NCBI GenBank assembly: GCA_026724425.1
Contig: JAIUCV010000009.1
Location: forward strand, 19,851,294 to 19,915,293
Direction: 5' to 3'
DNA length: 64,000 nucleotides
Origin: Erythrophleum ivorense
Taxonomy: Eukaryota; Streptophyta; Magnoliopsida; Fabales; Fabaceae
The notes beneath the pieces were generated by a model. That model saw only the letters and a program-made list of their open reading frames with translations, ran no database searches and was not told the origin of the DNA. Of this stretch, positions 12,445-22,601 are shown one piece after another. Position numbers and translations under genes: made by a program. Position 1 is the first letter of the stretch; the number at the start of each line of letters is the position of its first letter.

Positions 12445-12905
12445 GCTTATAGCATGAAAAAATTTTCTCTACATGCATCTCCCACCCCAAGTATGTTTCT
12501 GGATCACTCTTGCCTTAAAAGGAATGAATTTTGACTTTGACTCCTCCAAGGCCTTCTTCTTCATCTCTAGGCCTCCTCAGTAGTCTTCTTTGTTTGTTGA
12601 GTGGCCTTCTTCTCAGCTAAGTCTCCTTCCTTTTATAATCTCCATCATGGCTTTCTATGTCTTCCACATATTCATGATGTTGCGGGCGTGCAACATGAGC
12701 TTGTCTTTGGTTAGCTCGAGTAGTCCTTTGACTAGAGGTTCTACTCTCCATTTAATCTAAGCGTTCATGGAGTCCTTCCAACTTCTTATCAAGTATCCTC
12801 TCAAAATGACTCACTAGTGCTTTCATTTGCGAAGGTGCAACCCCTATATGAATAATAACCATCATTACCACTTTCATGCGCAACTTCTTTTTCTCGATTA
12901 TCTGT
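12445..12905 (-). pseudogene. Element D: decayed gag N-terminal part
   Basis: On the minus strand the sequence matches the gag of element E (59,226 onwards): DNREK at the start, then QMKALVSHFER, LDKKLEGLHERLD, ESRTSSQRTT, a basic Arg-rich stretch, GGVKVKI, GKSDPETYL and a final IFSC. In-frame stops lie after HERLD and just before GKSDPETYL. The initiator Met and the bases before it are lost. Gag forms the retrotransposon capsid; only about 150 codons remain and similarity ends abruptly at 12,445, where the pyrimidine-rich tract begins. The gag also shows that element E lost one base at about 59,450, because here the frame is continuous. Confidence 0.8.
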
Positions 12906-14033
12906 CACAAGAGTATATAGAACCTCACAAACGCTTTCTCATGTGTTTCACTTAGTTAAAATATAACACTCTCACTCATGTTTGCTTTCTCCCTCTTTTT
13001 GGCTTTTTTTTTGGTAATGAACTTACCGACTCTTACCTTTTACCTCTTAGTATCAATCCTGAACTCTTATGTCACCTAAGATCTCGTCAAGTGATTCAAT
13101 ATTGCCAATTCTCGATTCAACCAAGTATATGTAGATAGGTGGTTTAAAAAGTCGTGATTGGTGCACACAAGTCACAATTGAGGATAGGATTTGATTAAGC
13201 TTGGGTTTCAAAGAGGAAAGATTTAACCACTTAATAATGCAAGATCAAGTTTAAAATCCTAGAGAGCCATACATAATGTAATTCTAAAAAGTTTAACTAT
13301 GAGGAAAAATGCATGATCTCAATAAGAAAGTTCAATCAAAGGAAAAAAAAAAAAAGGAAACGAGGATAAATCAAAATAAGGAAGTGCATAATACAATATC
13401 AAAGGAAATAAGGTAAAATAGGAAACAAATGGAAAAAATTATCTGATAAGCAATTCTTCTTTTTTTTTCTTTTTTTATGCCATTTTTTTTGTTTTGCCTT
13501 TTTCTTCTTTTCTTTTGCTTTTTTTTGCTTTTATTTTTTTAACCTTTTTTTTGCCCTTTTTTTGGCTTTTCTCTTCTGACTTGATCATATGAAATAGCCC
13601 AAAACTTACAAAATAAGAAATAAACTAGACAAATTAGATATGTGAAATTCAGAAAATATTATCAACTAAAACCTGATATATATCAACATAGAAAAGTCTA
13701 ATTAGGATGATTCAAAAACGACGTGAAAGTTAAGATTCTAAACTTTAAGAAACACCTATTAACTATCCAAAAACTCAACCTAAAAGGGGTCGAATAGATA
13801 AGAAATAAAATAGAATGTCTAGACAAGAAAATTTTTTAGATTACAAAATAAATGGCTTTTATATTATAAAAACCAAATCTTGCATACTAAGGATCAAATC
13901 TGGAAACAAGGAAGAAATTTTTTTTCTTTTTAGTATTAAAGGTGACAAAGAAAAGATATGGTAAATAAGAAAATCTAGAGGTTAGAAGGAAAAGATGTTG
14001 GTTAATAATGGGTAACCTACCGTGTAAACCAAA
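12906..14033 (-). other. Element D: untranslated leader
   Basis: Sequence between the primer site and gag of D, homologous to the leaders of E (58,068-59,225) and K (50,470-51,326). It includes a T-rich block at 13,454-13,575 (A-rich on the sense strand). A splice-donor-like ACG|GTAGGT lies on the minus strand just after the primer site. No gene is seen. Confidence 0.7.
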
Positions 14034-14045
14034 GCTCTGATACCA
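14034..14045 (-). other. Element D: primer binding site (tRNA-Met initiator)
   Basis: The minus strand reads TGGTATCAGAGC, exactly complementary to the 3' end of plant initiator tRNA-Met, two bases from the LTR end at 14,048. Confidence 0.9.
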
Positions 14046-14047
14046 AA

Positions 14048-14831
14048 TGATGCGAAATCAAAGGGTGGCCAAATCTTCATGGCGTAGGTTGATGATGGTT
14101 CAAGACCCAACAGAAGCGAATAGCCAACCAACATTATCAGAATGTTGACCTACTACTTAGATAATGTGCCTAACCACGAACACAATGAATCAACCCACAC
14201 AACAATGCACTTGGGTCGAAGCACGAATTGGGAGCTTTCGTGAGCTTGAATCACCAACCTAAGGATAGGCTGACAAGACAAAAGTTTCACAATAGCAAAA
14301 AAAAGATAATATTCTCATAATTAGAAAAATACTCAGAATAATTCTATTACTTCCAATCTAATTCAAATGAGGGTAGAATATATGTATTTATAGTGTAACT
14401 TAAACCTATCTACTAGAGGAAAAGTAGGAAACTAACTAATAATCCTAACTAAAAAATCTAAAAATTAGGAATACAAAATCAAATCTTTTTAAAAATAGAA
14501 AAGGAAAGATGATTTGTCTAATTAATTCTAATTTTCATCCAAATACATAAAACTTCTAGATGTCAACATATTAAGCCATAATATCATTATTTAAACCTAA
14601 ATGAGTTAATCTATTTGTGGCCCTTAGTCCAGACTTTTTAATTTACAACATTATAACCCAAATTAGCTCTAATAGCTCCAACTTTAGCCCAAATAATGTT
14701 GAGGACATTTTGATTAATACTTGAATCAGATTTATCAAAACTTTGCTTGGTCCAAATCTCTTGAACAAGTCCACTCAATGCTTCTTTAAGTTTTTTAGCC
14801 TTCGCCCTTGTAATAGGTCTAATTGGAAGAT
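14048..14831 (-). mobile_element. Element D: 5' LTR (LTR6 type), cut at its U3 start
   Basis: On the minus strand this LTR ends ...CGCATCA next to the primer site. Its R/U5 part matches LTR3 copies (50,2xx; 58,0xx; 63,127). Its U3 encodes (14,638-14,831) a tail reading ITRAKAKKLKEALSG, then LVQEIW and NVLNIIWAK, ending at TAA. The same tail is in the LTR starting at 38,135. About 70 bases of U3 are missing because the 3' LTR of element A abuts at 14,832. Confidence 0.8.
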
Positions 14832-15752
14832 TGATGAGAGACCCCGTAGGAATAAGTCCTAGGAACCTTCAACAAGATGATACATTGCCCGGGACCGGCT
14901 AAGAACAAGAAATGTTGGTCAAATGGATAAGACCCTAAGAGAACTCGTCCCTTAGAACCCTAGCCTTGAGACGCCACAAAGGAAGACCACTCCTTTGATA
15001 AGTCACTTGTATTCTAAAGAAGAACACACAGAAGCAAGAATTCTCACAATGAGAAATAAAATTCTGAATTCATTCCAATCTCTCAAAAGTACAATAGGTG
15101 GCCTATTAAATAGGCATAAAAGAAAACCCTAAACCTAACTTAATCTCTAAGAATTCTCCTCCAAGAAATAGGAAACAAAGAATCCAATTTTAATGGAAGG
15201 ATATGATGCCATTTACTACAAGAAATCCTAAAGAAAAGGAAAGAAAGTAATAAGTTTTCAGCAACTAACGAAAATGGAAATAAACAAAATCTGAAACTTA
15301 AATCCTAGGTCTTGACTAAATGGCCTTGTTCAAACTAATGGAAATGGAAACTAATGAAAATCAAATAAAAGACATCCAAATAAGATTTAAAACTCCTATT
15401 CACGTCACTTTTGTTGCCCATGTGAATTGCACATGCTTGTTAATTGATTTCTTCAAGTTGGACTTTATTTGGACCTTGCAGCATATCTTGTTGGGCTTGG
15501 ACAATGAGGATCAAGTCCCTTGGGCCTTGTAACTCTTCAAATTGATGCAAAAACATAGGTTCAAGCTCTTGAACCTTTTGGACAATGCAACTCAAAGCTT
15601 GCTTCATGGCTTTAGCTCTTCCTCTAGTCATTGGGCCTCCTATGCCTTATAATGGGTCCATTTGCATGTTGAACTCTCTTGCACACCCTCCATGCTCTTT
15701 TAGGTCATTACACCATGCTCCCTTGTCTACAAGCTCATGGGCCCCTTCATCA
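14832..15752 (-). mobile_element. Element A: 3' LTR (921 bp)
   Basis: On the minus strand it begins TGATGAAGGG right after the polypurine run (complement of 15,753-15,765) and ends GGGGTCTCTCATCA. U3 carries the pol tail. U5 contains 'gccggtcccggg', found in B-type LTRs, while the outermost 35 bases match the LTR at 21,538. It is therefore a mosaic of subfamilies. Confidence 0.85.
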
Positions 15753-15928
15753 TTCCCTTCCTCTTCAAAAGGATTCGTCCTCGAATCTGCATAATTAAAG
15801 GGAGATAAATCAGTAACATTGAATGTAGCACTAATATTTCCATAAGAGCTTGGCAAATCAATTTTGTATGCATTGTCATTAATTCTTTCCAAAACTTGGA
15901 AAGGTCCATCCCCTCTAGGGTGTAATTT
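15440..15928 (-). pseudogene. Element A: pol C-terminus (GPY/F and LTR-encoded tail) after a premature stop
   Basis: The same frame as the long pol ORF continues after its TGA (15,929-15,931). It reads HPRGDGPFQVLERINDNAYK, the GPY/F module of the integrase C-terminus, then YGNISATFNV, SRTNPFEEEGND over the polypurine tract, and runs into the LTR. A second stop after MQMDPL (CAA to TAA judging by element C, which has DPLQ) precedes GGPMTRGRAKAMKQALS. Function of the tail is unknown; in CRM elements a C-terminal motif is thought to help targeting to centromeres. Two in-frame stops make this part unlikely to be made at normal levels. Confidence 0.75.
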
Positions 15929-18900
15929 TCACTTTCGTTTCTCAGGGAATCTTTCCTTCCTCAAGTGTACCCAAACCCAATCTCCAGGTTCAAATACCAC
16001 ACGCCTTCTACCCTTATTAGCATGCTTGGCATATTGTTCATTTTTCCTCTCAATGTTAGCCTTAACTTTGGCATGTAATTCCTGCACAAACTTAGCTTTC
16101 TTCAAACCATCAAGATTAGCAAACTCATTAGAAGGTAAAGGAAGAATATCAAGAGGAGTTAAGGGATTAAAACCATAGACAACCTCAAATGGAGAAAATG
16201 AAGTAGAAGAGTGCACTGTTCTATTATATGCAAACTCAATGTGAGGCAAGCATTTTTCCCAATTCTTTAAGTTTTTTTGAATGATAGAACGAAGCAAGGT
16301 AGTAAGAGTACGATTCACAACTTCAGTTTGCCCATCCGTTTGAGGATGTGCCACAGTAGAAAACAACAATTTAGTTCCTAGCTTAGACCATAAAGTTCTC
16401 CAAAAATGGCTAAGGAACTTTACATCTCTATCACTCACAATAGATTTAGGTAAACCATGCAACCTCACAATTTCTTTAAGGAACAAGTCAGCAATATGTA
16501 TGGCATCATTAGTTTTTGAACATGCAATAAAGTGTGCCATTTTGCTAAATCTATCAACCACAACAAAAATGCTATCTTTTCCACTTTGAGCTCTAGGTAA
16601 GCCCAACACAAAATCCATAGAAATATCAGTCCAAGGTTGAGAAGGCACGGGGAGGGGAGAATACAAACCATGAGATTGAACTTTAGATTTTGCATGCTTA
16701 CATGTCACACATCTATCATAAACAGCAATTACATCTTTCCTCATGGTTGGCCAATAAAAATGTTCATGCAAAAGAGCTGAAGTTTTCTCCACACCAAAGT
16801 GTCCAATCAAAGCACCCCCATGAGTCTCTTTAACAAGCAATTCACGCATAGAACAAGATGGAATACATAATTTATCTTTCTTAAACAAAAATCCATCAAA
16901 TCTGTAAAAGTCATTAAAACCATGTTTCTCACACAATTTCCAGATTTCACCAAAGTCACAATCAGAATCATACATGCTTTTTAACATCTCAAAACCAAGT
17001 AATCTAGCATGCAATGATGTAAGAAGACTATATCTCCTAGATAATGCATCAGCCACAACATTCTCTTGACCCTTTTTGTGCTTGATGACATAAGGAAAAG
17101 TTTCAATGAATTCAAGCCATCTAGCATGTCTCTTGTTCAATTTACCTTGAGACTTTAAAATTTTCAAGCTTTCATGATCAGAATGTATAATGAATTCTTT
17201 TGACCACAAATAATGTTGCCAAGTCTCTAAGGTTCTTTTTAAAGCATACAACTCTTTGTCATATGTGGAATAATTCAAAGTAGCTCCACTTAATTTTTCA
17301 CTAAAGAAAGCAATGGGCTTAGAATCTTGCATTAAAACAGCCCCAATTCCAATTCCAGATGCATCACATTCAATTTCAAATACTTTAGAAAAATCAGGTA
17401 AAACAAGTAAAGGAGCATTAGTTAATTTTTCTTTCAAAGTGCTAAATGCAACCTCTTGTGTTTCACCCCACTTGAAAACTACATTTTTCTTTACCAACTC
17501 ATTCAAAGGTGCAGCAATGGAGGAGAAGTCCCTCACAAAACGTCTATAGAAGCTAGCCAAGCCATGGAAACTCCTTACTTCATTTGCATTCTTTGGTGTA
17601 GGCCACTCACGGATAGCTTTCACCTTCTCTTCATCCACACGAATCCCTTGAGCACCTACAACAAATCCAAGAAACACAACAGAATCCAAACAAAAAGAAC
17701 ACTTTTCTAAATTTACATAAAGGCTATTCTTCCTAAGAATGCAAAAGACCTCACGCAAATGACCAAGATGATCATCTAAACTCTTACTATAAATCAAAAT
17801 ATCATCAAAATAAACAACAACACATTTCCCAATGAGAGAACGAAAAACATGATTCATTAAGCTCATAAATGTACTGGGTGCATTAGTTAATCCAAATGGC
17901 ATAACTAACCACTCATACAATCCAAACTTAGTTTTAAATGCAGTTTTCCATTCATCACCTTCTTTCATTCTAATTTGATGATATCCACTCCTAAGATCAA
18001 TTTTAGAAAATAAAGATGCACCATGCAACTCATCAAGCATATCATCTAATCTAGGAATGGGATAACGATACTTAACTGTGATTTTATTGATGGCTCTACA
18101 ATCCACACACATTCTCCACTTGCCATCCTTCTTAGGCACTAGGATCACTGGAACCGCACAAGGACTTAAGCTCTCTCTAACAAAGCCTTTCTTCATGAGC
18201 TCTTCAACTTGGCATTGAATTTCCTTAGTTTCTTCCGGATTGGCTCTATATGCTGGTCTATTAGGAATGGATGCTCCAGGGATGAAATCTATACGATGTT
18301 CAATGCCTCTCAAAGGGGGCAAACCGTCGAGAATTTCCTTTGGAAACAAATCACCAAAATCTTGCAAAAGAGACACAACACTAGAGGGCAAAGAGGGATC
18401 AAGTTCATTAGTAGAAAAATAAATTTCCTTGTACAAGAGTACAAGTACTTGCTCATCAGCCAACATAGCTCTCTTAATCTCTCTTTTTCCAGAAAAGAAA
18501 CTCACTTTTTTTTCATCAATTTTCTCACTTTCATGCTTTTTCTTTTCAATCACTTTCTTTTCTTTTTTCCTCTCCTTTCTTTCTTTTCTCTCTTTCTCTC
18601 CCAATTTGCACTCATTTTCAATTCTAAGTTGATCCTCATAAGCTTGTATGGGTCTGAGAGGAGTAAGCACAACAATTTTACCGTTGAAAGGAAAAGAATG
18701 GCAATTTTTATATCCATCATGTTTAACACGTCTATCAAATTGCCATGGTCTACCAAGCAAAATATGTCCAGCATACATAGGAGCTATATCACACAAGACC
18801 TCATCATGATAATTACCAATAGAAAAAGAAATTAACACTTGCTTAGTAACTTTAACTTCACCACAATCATTAAGCCATTGCAACTTATAAGGACTAGGAT

Positions 18901-19408
18901 GCTTTAAAGTAGGCAAATTCAGTTTATCAACAAGCAAGATACTAGCAACATTTGTACAACTACCACCATCAATAATCATGCTACATACCTTATTCTGGAC
19001 AAAACATCTAGTATGGAAAATGTGCTCACGCTGCTCTTTCTCATGATCTTCCTTGGGTTGAATATTTAGAGCACGCCTAGACACCAAAGCCTCTCCATGC
19101 ACGGGGTCACTAAGCTCCAACTCAGAATCCTCCACCAAAGATGGCATACTTCCATCCGAATCTTCATCACTAGTCTCCTCACTAACTACATCACCATTCT
19201 CAAGCAAAATCATAGTTCTCTTGTTTGGACATTGAGAAGAGATGTGACCAAAACCTTGACATTTAAAACACTTAATTTTTGAAGTAGAAGAAGAAGAAGA
19301 GGAGTTAGAGTTATACTTACCTTTAGGAGGTGGATCGGAACTTTTGGGCTTTGCTTCCTCCTTTGGCTTGCTTTCTTTGGATTTGAAGGAGGATTTGGAA
19401 TCCTTCAA
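15929..19408 (-). CDS. pol: Element A: Pol polyprotein (zinc knuckle, protease, RT, RNase H, integrase)
   Basis: A 1,159-codon open frame. CCHC zinc knuckle at residues 47-60 (C47, C50, H55, C60), which normally belongs to gag. Protease near 130-230, active site at D147 in IIDGGSC (DGGS instead of the common DSG/DTG). Lys/Glu-rich linker 268-302. Reverse transcriptase 350-560 with YFDD at 533-536. RNase H 676-790 with D682, E719, D744 and D787. Integrase zinc finger H863, H870, C900, C903; catalytic triad D932, D993, E1029, with 35 residues between the last two. The ORF ends at a TGA inside RFPEKRK, where element C reads on through Ser, so the GPY/F module is cut off. It overlaps gag by 4 bases in the -1 frame, either programmed shifting or a one-base deletion in a formerly single ORF; element H has this junction in one frame, which favours deletion. 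Confidence 0.9.
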   Translation of the reverse strand: MKDSKSSFKSKESKPKEEAKPKSSDPPPKGKYNSNSSSSSSTSKIKCFKCQGFGHISSQCPNKRTMILLENGDVVSEETSDEDSDGSMPSLVEDSELELSDPVHGEALVSRRALNIQPKEDHEKEQREHIFHTRCFVQNKVCSMIIDGGSCTNVASILLVDKLNLPTLKHPSPYKLQWLNDCGEVKVTKQVLISFSIGNYHDEVLCDIAPMYAGHILLGRPWQFDRRVKHDGYKNCHSFPFNGKIVVLTPLRPIQAYEDQLRIENECKLGEKERKERKERKKEKKVIEKKKHESEKIDEKKVSFFSGKREIKRAMLADEQVLVLLYKEIYFSTNELDPSLPSSVVSLLQDFGDLFPKEILDGLPPLRGIEHRIDFIPGASIPNRPAYRANPEETKEIQCQVEELMKKGFVRESLSPCAVPVILVPKKDGKWRMCVDCRAINKITVKYRYPIPRLDDMLDELHGASLFSKIDLRSGYHQIRMKEGDEWKTAFKTKFGLYEWLVMPFGLTNAPSTFMSLMNHVFRSLIGKCVVVYFDDILIYSKSLDDHLGHLREVFCILRKNSLYVNLEKCSFCLDSVVFLGFVVGAQGIRVDEEKVKAIREWPTPKNANEVRSFHGLASFYRRFVRDFSSIAAPLNELVKKNVVFKWGETQEVAFSTLKEKLTNAPLLVLPDFSKVFEIECDASGIGIGAVLMQDSKPIAFFSEKLSGATLNYSTYDKELYALKRTLETWQHYLWSKEFIIHSDHESLKILKSQGKLNKRHARWLEFIETFPYVIKHKKGQENVVADALSRRYSLLTSLHARLLGFEMLKSMYDSDCDFGEIWKLCEKHGFNDFYRFDGFLFKKDKLCIPSCSMRELLVKETHGGALIGHFGVEKTSALLHEHFYWPTMRKDVIAVYDRCVTCKHAKSKVQSHGLYSPLPVPSQPWTDISMDFVLGLPRAQSGKDSIFVVVDRFSKMAHFIACSKTNDAIHIADLFLKEIVRLHGLPKSIVSDRDVKFLSHFWRTLWSKLGTKLLFSTVAHPQTDGQTEVVNRTLTTLLRSIIQKNLKNWEKCLPHIEFAYNRTVHSSTSFSPFEVVYGFNPLTPLDILPLPSNEFANLDGLKKAKFVQELHAKVKANIERKNEQYAKHANKGRRRVVFEPGDWVWVHLRKERFPEKRK

Positions 19409-20193
19409 ACCTTGCTTCCAAGACCCAGAACCAGCACAAATCTGAATTTCTGTTGAGATTTAAGTTGTTTCTCCACTTTAATAGCTTTGTGTAATAGCTC
19501 TTCCATGTCAACATAATGTTGGAGATCAACAATTGCAACAATTTCAGGGTTCAAACCATCTATGAATCTTGCCATGGTTGCCTCTTTGTCTTCCTCAAGA
19601 TTGGCTCTAATCATAGCCATTTCCATCTCTTGATAATACTCCTCAACACTCATGGAGCCTTGTCTCAATTTCTGCAATTTCTTATGCAAATCCCTATAGT
19701 AATAACTAGGGACAAATCTCTTTCTCATAGTGATTTTCATGTCATGCCAAGTCTGAATTGCAGGCTCTCTATTTCGCCTTTTATTGATGAGAAGTTGATC
19801 CCACCAAATACTAGCATAATCTGAAAATTCAACGGCTGCTAATTTCACTTTTTGCCCTTCAGAATAATGATGGCACTCAAAAACATGCTCAACCTTTCTT
19901 TCCCACTCCAAATAAAGCTCTGGATCATTCTTTCCTTGAAAGGAGGGAATTTTCATTTTGATGTTGCCTAGACCATGCTCCTTATGTGGGGGAGCTTGCT
20001 TGTGCCTCCTTGGAGTGAAATCATCAAAGTCAGATTCTCCTTCATACTCCTCTTCAAGATCACGCCTTTTTGGAATTTTAGAGTTAGATGGAGATTCAAA
20101 GTCATCCAGTCTTGCATTGAGCCTTTTGAATTGCTCATAGACACTTTTCATGAAAACTTTAAGATCAACATCATTAGGCTCATTTTCAGCCAT
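19405..20193 (-). CDS. gag: Element A: Gag capsid protein
   Basis: The start is taken as ATG at 20,193 (MAENEPND), not the upstream Met of the same open frame at 20,277, because elements H and E start at the equivalent place (MSESED, MADNRE) and the upstream part is leader. About 262 residues. It contains the retrotransposon Gag core: MKIPSFQGKNDPELYLEWE, YASIWWDQL, KRFVPSYYYRDLHKKL, SMSVEEYYQEME, and FIDGLNPEI. The frame leaves the family consensus after KQLKSQQK and stops 18 residues on; the zinc knuckle follows in the pol frame. Gag makes the cytoplasmic virus-like particle and packages element RNA. Confidence 0.85.
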   Translation of the reverse strand: MAENEPNDVDLKVFMKSVYEQFKRLNARLDDFESPSNSKIPKRRDLEEEYEGESDFDDFTPRRHKQAPPHKEHGLGNIKMKIPSFQGKNDPELYLEWERKVEHVFECHHYSEGQKVKLAAVEFSDYASIWWDQLLINKRRNREPAIQTWHDMKITMRKRFVPSYYYRDLHKKLQKLRQGSMSVEEYYQEMEMAMIRANLEEDKEATMARFIDGLNPEIVAIVDLQHYVDMEELLHKAIKVEKQLKSQQKFRFVLVLGLGSKV

Positions 20194-21523
20194 TTTACAA
20201 CCTGAAATGTTAGTGGACAGAATAAAAATAATAATAATATGAAGTAGGACCTCACACACTCTTCTCACGTGTATCACTCAAAATATTGCAAATCCACTCG
20301 TGTTTCACTCAAAATTTGGCTTGTATCTTTAATATGACACTCTTGCCTTTTACCACTCAATTGCTTCTTTTTAGTGCTCTTAATTAGAAACAAAAACAAA
20401 TCAATTCCTGCAAAGAATAAAGTGGCAATCCCAAAACCAGAAAATTCCAAGTTAAAATCCTCAAAGAGCCAAAAGAAAAAGGGGCAAGGGGTAGTAATAA
20501 TAATGCAAAAGAAAAGAAGAAAACGTGTAGCAATATGGGGAAAAGAAAGAAATTAAAACAACAAGGAAACAAGAGAAAGGAACATGAAACAACAATAGAG
20601 GAAAGAGAGTAGATTCAGCAAAAAAAAAAATGAAATTTGACAAAATGGATGTGAGAGGGAGAGGTAAATCACATTTTAGACCTGATCAAGGAAGGAGAGA
20701 GGCACAACTTGAAGGATTTGGAAAGAAAACAATGAGATCTAAAGCAATAAAATGGAAAGAAAGAAAGTCAGCAAATCTGGAAATAGAAAGGAAATAAAAA
20801 AAAAAAGGCAAGAAGCAAATTAGGAAGTAAATAAGAATTTAAAAGGGCAAGGATCAGAAACAAGCAGTTTGGAAAGAATTAAAAAAAGGAAAGTCAGGTT
20901 CAATTTAGGAAATTTGGAAGCTTACCACCCAAGTTTACAGAATTAAGAAAGTGATTGCTACTTGTAATGTAAGTTCTTCACAAATTGGTAACTTCTTACA
21001 ACTTGCAATTCAGGTTAGCCAAAATAGGAACTTTGAAAATAGGAAACTAATGGGATGCCAAGCAATTGCAATCCATCACAATGAAATAGGAAATTTGTTA
21101 CTTGAACATAAAAGGACAGAACTTGATAGTTACTCAACTCAAATTGGAAATTCTTCTTTCTTTCTTTCTTTTTTTCACTTCTTTTTTTTTCACTTTTTTT
21201 TTCGAATTTATTTTATTTCTTTTTTTTTCGAAAATTTTTTTTTTGAGTATCACACACTCTTTTTTTTTTTTTGAAGAAACAAAAAAAAAATGAAAATATG
21301 GCAAAGAGGACAAAACTCACACACAAGTTAGCAAATCATAAGAAAAACAAACAAACAAACTATGGAGGGTATGAAAAGGAAGATGGAGGCACACTACAAT
21401 GGAAGAAGAAAGAAGATGGAAGACAAAGATAAAGATGGAAAAGGTAACACAAATGGAAGGAGAGAAGGTATGAAGAACAGTGGAAGGAAAACACAAAGAT
21501 ATACCTTGCACTAGCGAACCTAT
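20194..21523 (-). other. Element A: untranslated leader (about 1.3 kb)
   Basis: Between primer site and gag. It has A/T-homopolymer blocks (notably 21,158-21,292) and no gene. At its ends lie splice-like signals: AAG|GTATAT after the primer site and TTTCAG|GT before the gag start. Confidence 0.7.
20202..21504 (-). other. Element A: predicted leader intron (GT...AG)
   Basis: On the minus strand a donor-like TGCAAG|GTATATCT lies 19 bases past the primer site, and CTAACATTTCAG|GTTG lies 8 bases before the gag ATG. The same pair is present in element B, and the acceptor in H. Removing this interval would join the primer-site region straight to gag. A branch point would normally be further upstream than the CTAAC seen here. 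This is prediction only. Confidence 0.35.
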
Positions 21524-21535
21524 GCTCTGATACCA
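21524..21535 (-). other. Element A: primer binding site (tRNA-Met initiator)
   Basis: The minus strand reads TGGTATCAGAGC exactly, two bases from the LTR end. Confidence 0.9.
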
Positions 21536-21537
21536 AA

Positions 21538-22287
21538 TGATGAGAGACCCCATAGGAATAAGTCCTAGGAACTTTCTTTTTGACAACATAACCCGGATCG
21601 TGCAAGAATCAAGCACACAATCACACAAATAAAAGACAAAAGTACTCATAAAGAATAAGAAGACATAAAAACAAAGATAGTTGGTCAAGTGGGTAAAACC
21701 CTAAGAGAACTCGTCCTTTAGAACCATAACCATAAGATGCCACAAAGGATGACCACTCCTTTGATAAGTCCAGGTTGAATTCACTCCATCGCTCAAGGAG
21801 CAAAAAGGAACCTCACAAAAATAGAACATAAGTCCTGAAAGGAAAATTCTTTTTATTCATCTTATTCCTTTTTAATTGAATACAAAGATAGCCTATTTAT
21901 AGGCAAAGGAAATCCAAAACTTGAATACTAAGCAAACCCTAAAAGTAAGACTTAAGAAACTTCCTAAAACATAATTCCCAAGGCTGTGCACTGTTCACGT
22001 ACACTGTTCATCCGGAAATAGAAAGAAAATAACCTAAATAAATGGAAACAAATCAACCCCTAAAAGAAATGGAAACAAATAATTATGAAATAATAAGGAA
22101 ATAAAACTTTCTAAAAACTTAATTGACCACATGGCCTTATTCAAATCATTAAAATAGAAACTAATTATTCCGGGTTTGGTCTGAAAATTGATGTTCACGT
22201 TCAGCAACTTGTCCAAGCTTTCCTTGATGGTTACACCATGCATCATCTCTTTGAAGATGGTCATTGAAGCTCCGTGGTACTCTATCA
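21538..22287 (-). mobile_element. Element A: 5' LTR (LTR2 type, 750 bp), also 3' LTR of a tandem stub
   Basis: On the minus strand it begins TGATAGAGTACC and ends GTCTCTCATCA. It is nearly the same sequence as the solo LTR at 33,761-34,496. Downstream comes element A's primer site, so it acts as a 5' LTR; upstream comes a polypurine run and a pol end (22,288-22,361), as for a 3' LTR. Sharing one LTR between two bodies is the mark of a tandem array formed by unequal recombination. Its U3 keeps the start of the pol tail (DAWCN...) but has lost the GPMTR-type motif. Confidence 0.85.
21894..21901 (-). promoter_or_regulatory. TATA box of element A 5' LTR
   Basis: TATAAATA in GCCTATAAATAGGC on the minus strand, placed in the LTR as expected for the U3 promoter; the same sequence is at 34,134-34,141 in the solo LTR. 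Confidence 0.6.
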
Positions 22288-22361
22288 TTCCCTTCCTCTT
22301 TGAAAAGATTCGTCCTCGAATCTCTCTTGAATATTAATAGGAAAGAAAATATTGCTTGGGT
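22288..22361 (-). pseudogene. Pol 3' stub of a tandem LTR2-type element
   Basis: On the minus strand it reads ...SRTNLFKEEGND, the conserved end of pol over the polypurine tract, entering the LTR at 22,287. About 25 codons survive; the rest is cut off by the LTR of element B at 22,362. Confidence 0.8.
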
Positions 22362-22601
22362 TGATACAATATCAGTAGGCATGCCCATTGGAGTACAACA
22401 AGTTCGAAAAACCCCCATCCATCAAGAACTTCAAAGAGCTCAAGTGGCCCAAATTGTGCACTATGTCCAAAAATTTCAAAGAGCTCAAGATAATATCTAT
22501 GTTGGACGTCGACCCAAGTTTAGAGCCCAAGATCGATATTTGATTAATTCAAAACATGCTGAATTGGACTTTAGACATGAGATCTCTTTAAAGATGCAAA
22601 A

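Larger units (their letters stand above)
14832..22287 (-). mobile_element. Element A: Ty3/gypsy CRM-like retrotransposon with unlike LTRs
   Basis: Minus-strand element with all the parts in order: LTR (21,538-22,287), primer site, long leader, gag, pol, polypurine tract, LTR (14,832-15,752). No chromodomain follows the integrase; instead pol continues as GPY/F plus a tail into the LTR. The two LTRs are clearly different subfamilies (750 vs 921 bases, U3 not alignable by eye), and the outer 5-mers (AAGAT left, TTCCC right) do not match, so this is not one simple insertion. A recombination product or the right-hand half of a tandem array is likelier. Gag and pol are the best preserved in the window. 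Confidence 0.85.

Noticed and set aside
11322..12534. Five overlapping plus-strand ORFs of 63-97 codons
   Set aside because: They overlap in different frames in a C/T-rich strand where stops are rare; there is no domain, and the last overlaps the antisense gag relic of D.
13340..13575. Poly-A/T runs considered as retroposed poly-A tails
   Set aside because: They occupy the same place in each element's leader and lack target duplications, so they are part of the leader.
18209..18835. 208-codon plus-strand ORF
   Set aside because: Antisense to the protease-RT linker of element A's pol; the translation is low-complexity (Phe/Ser/Leu from the Lys/Glu codons) with no domain.
21317..21688. 123-codon minus-strand ORF
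   Set aside because: Starts in U5 of A's LTR and passes the primer site; untranslated leader by position.
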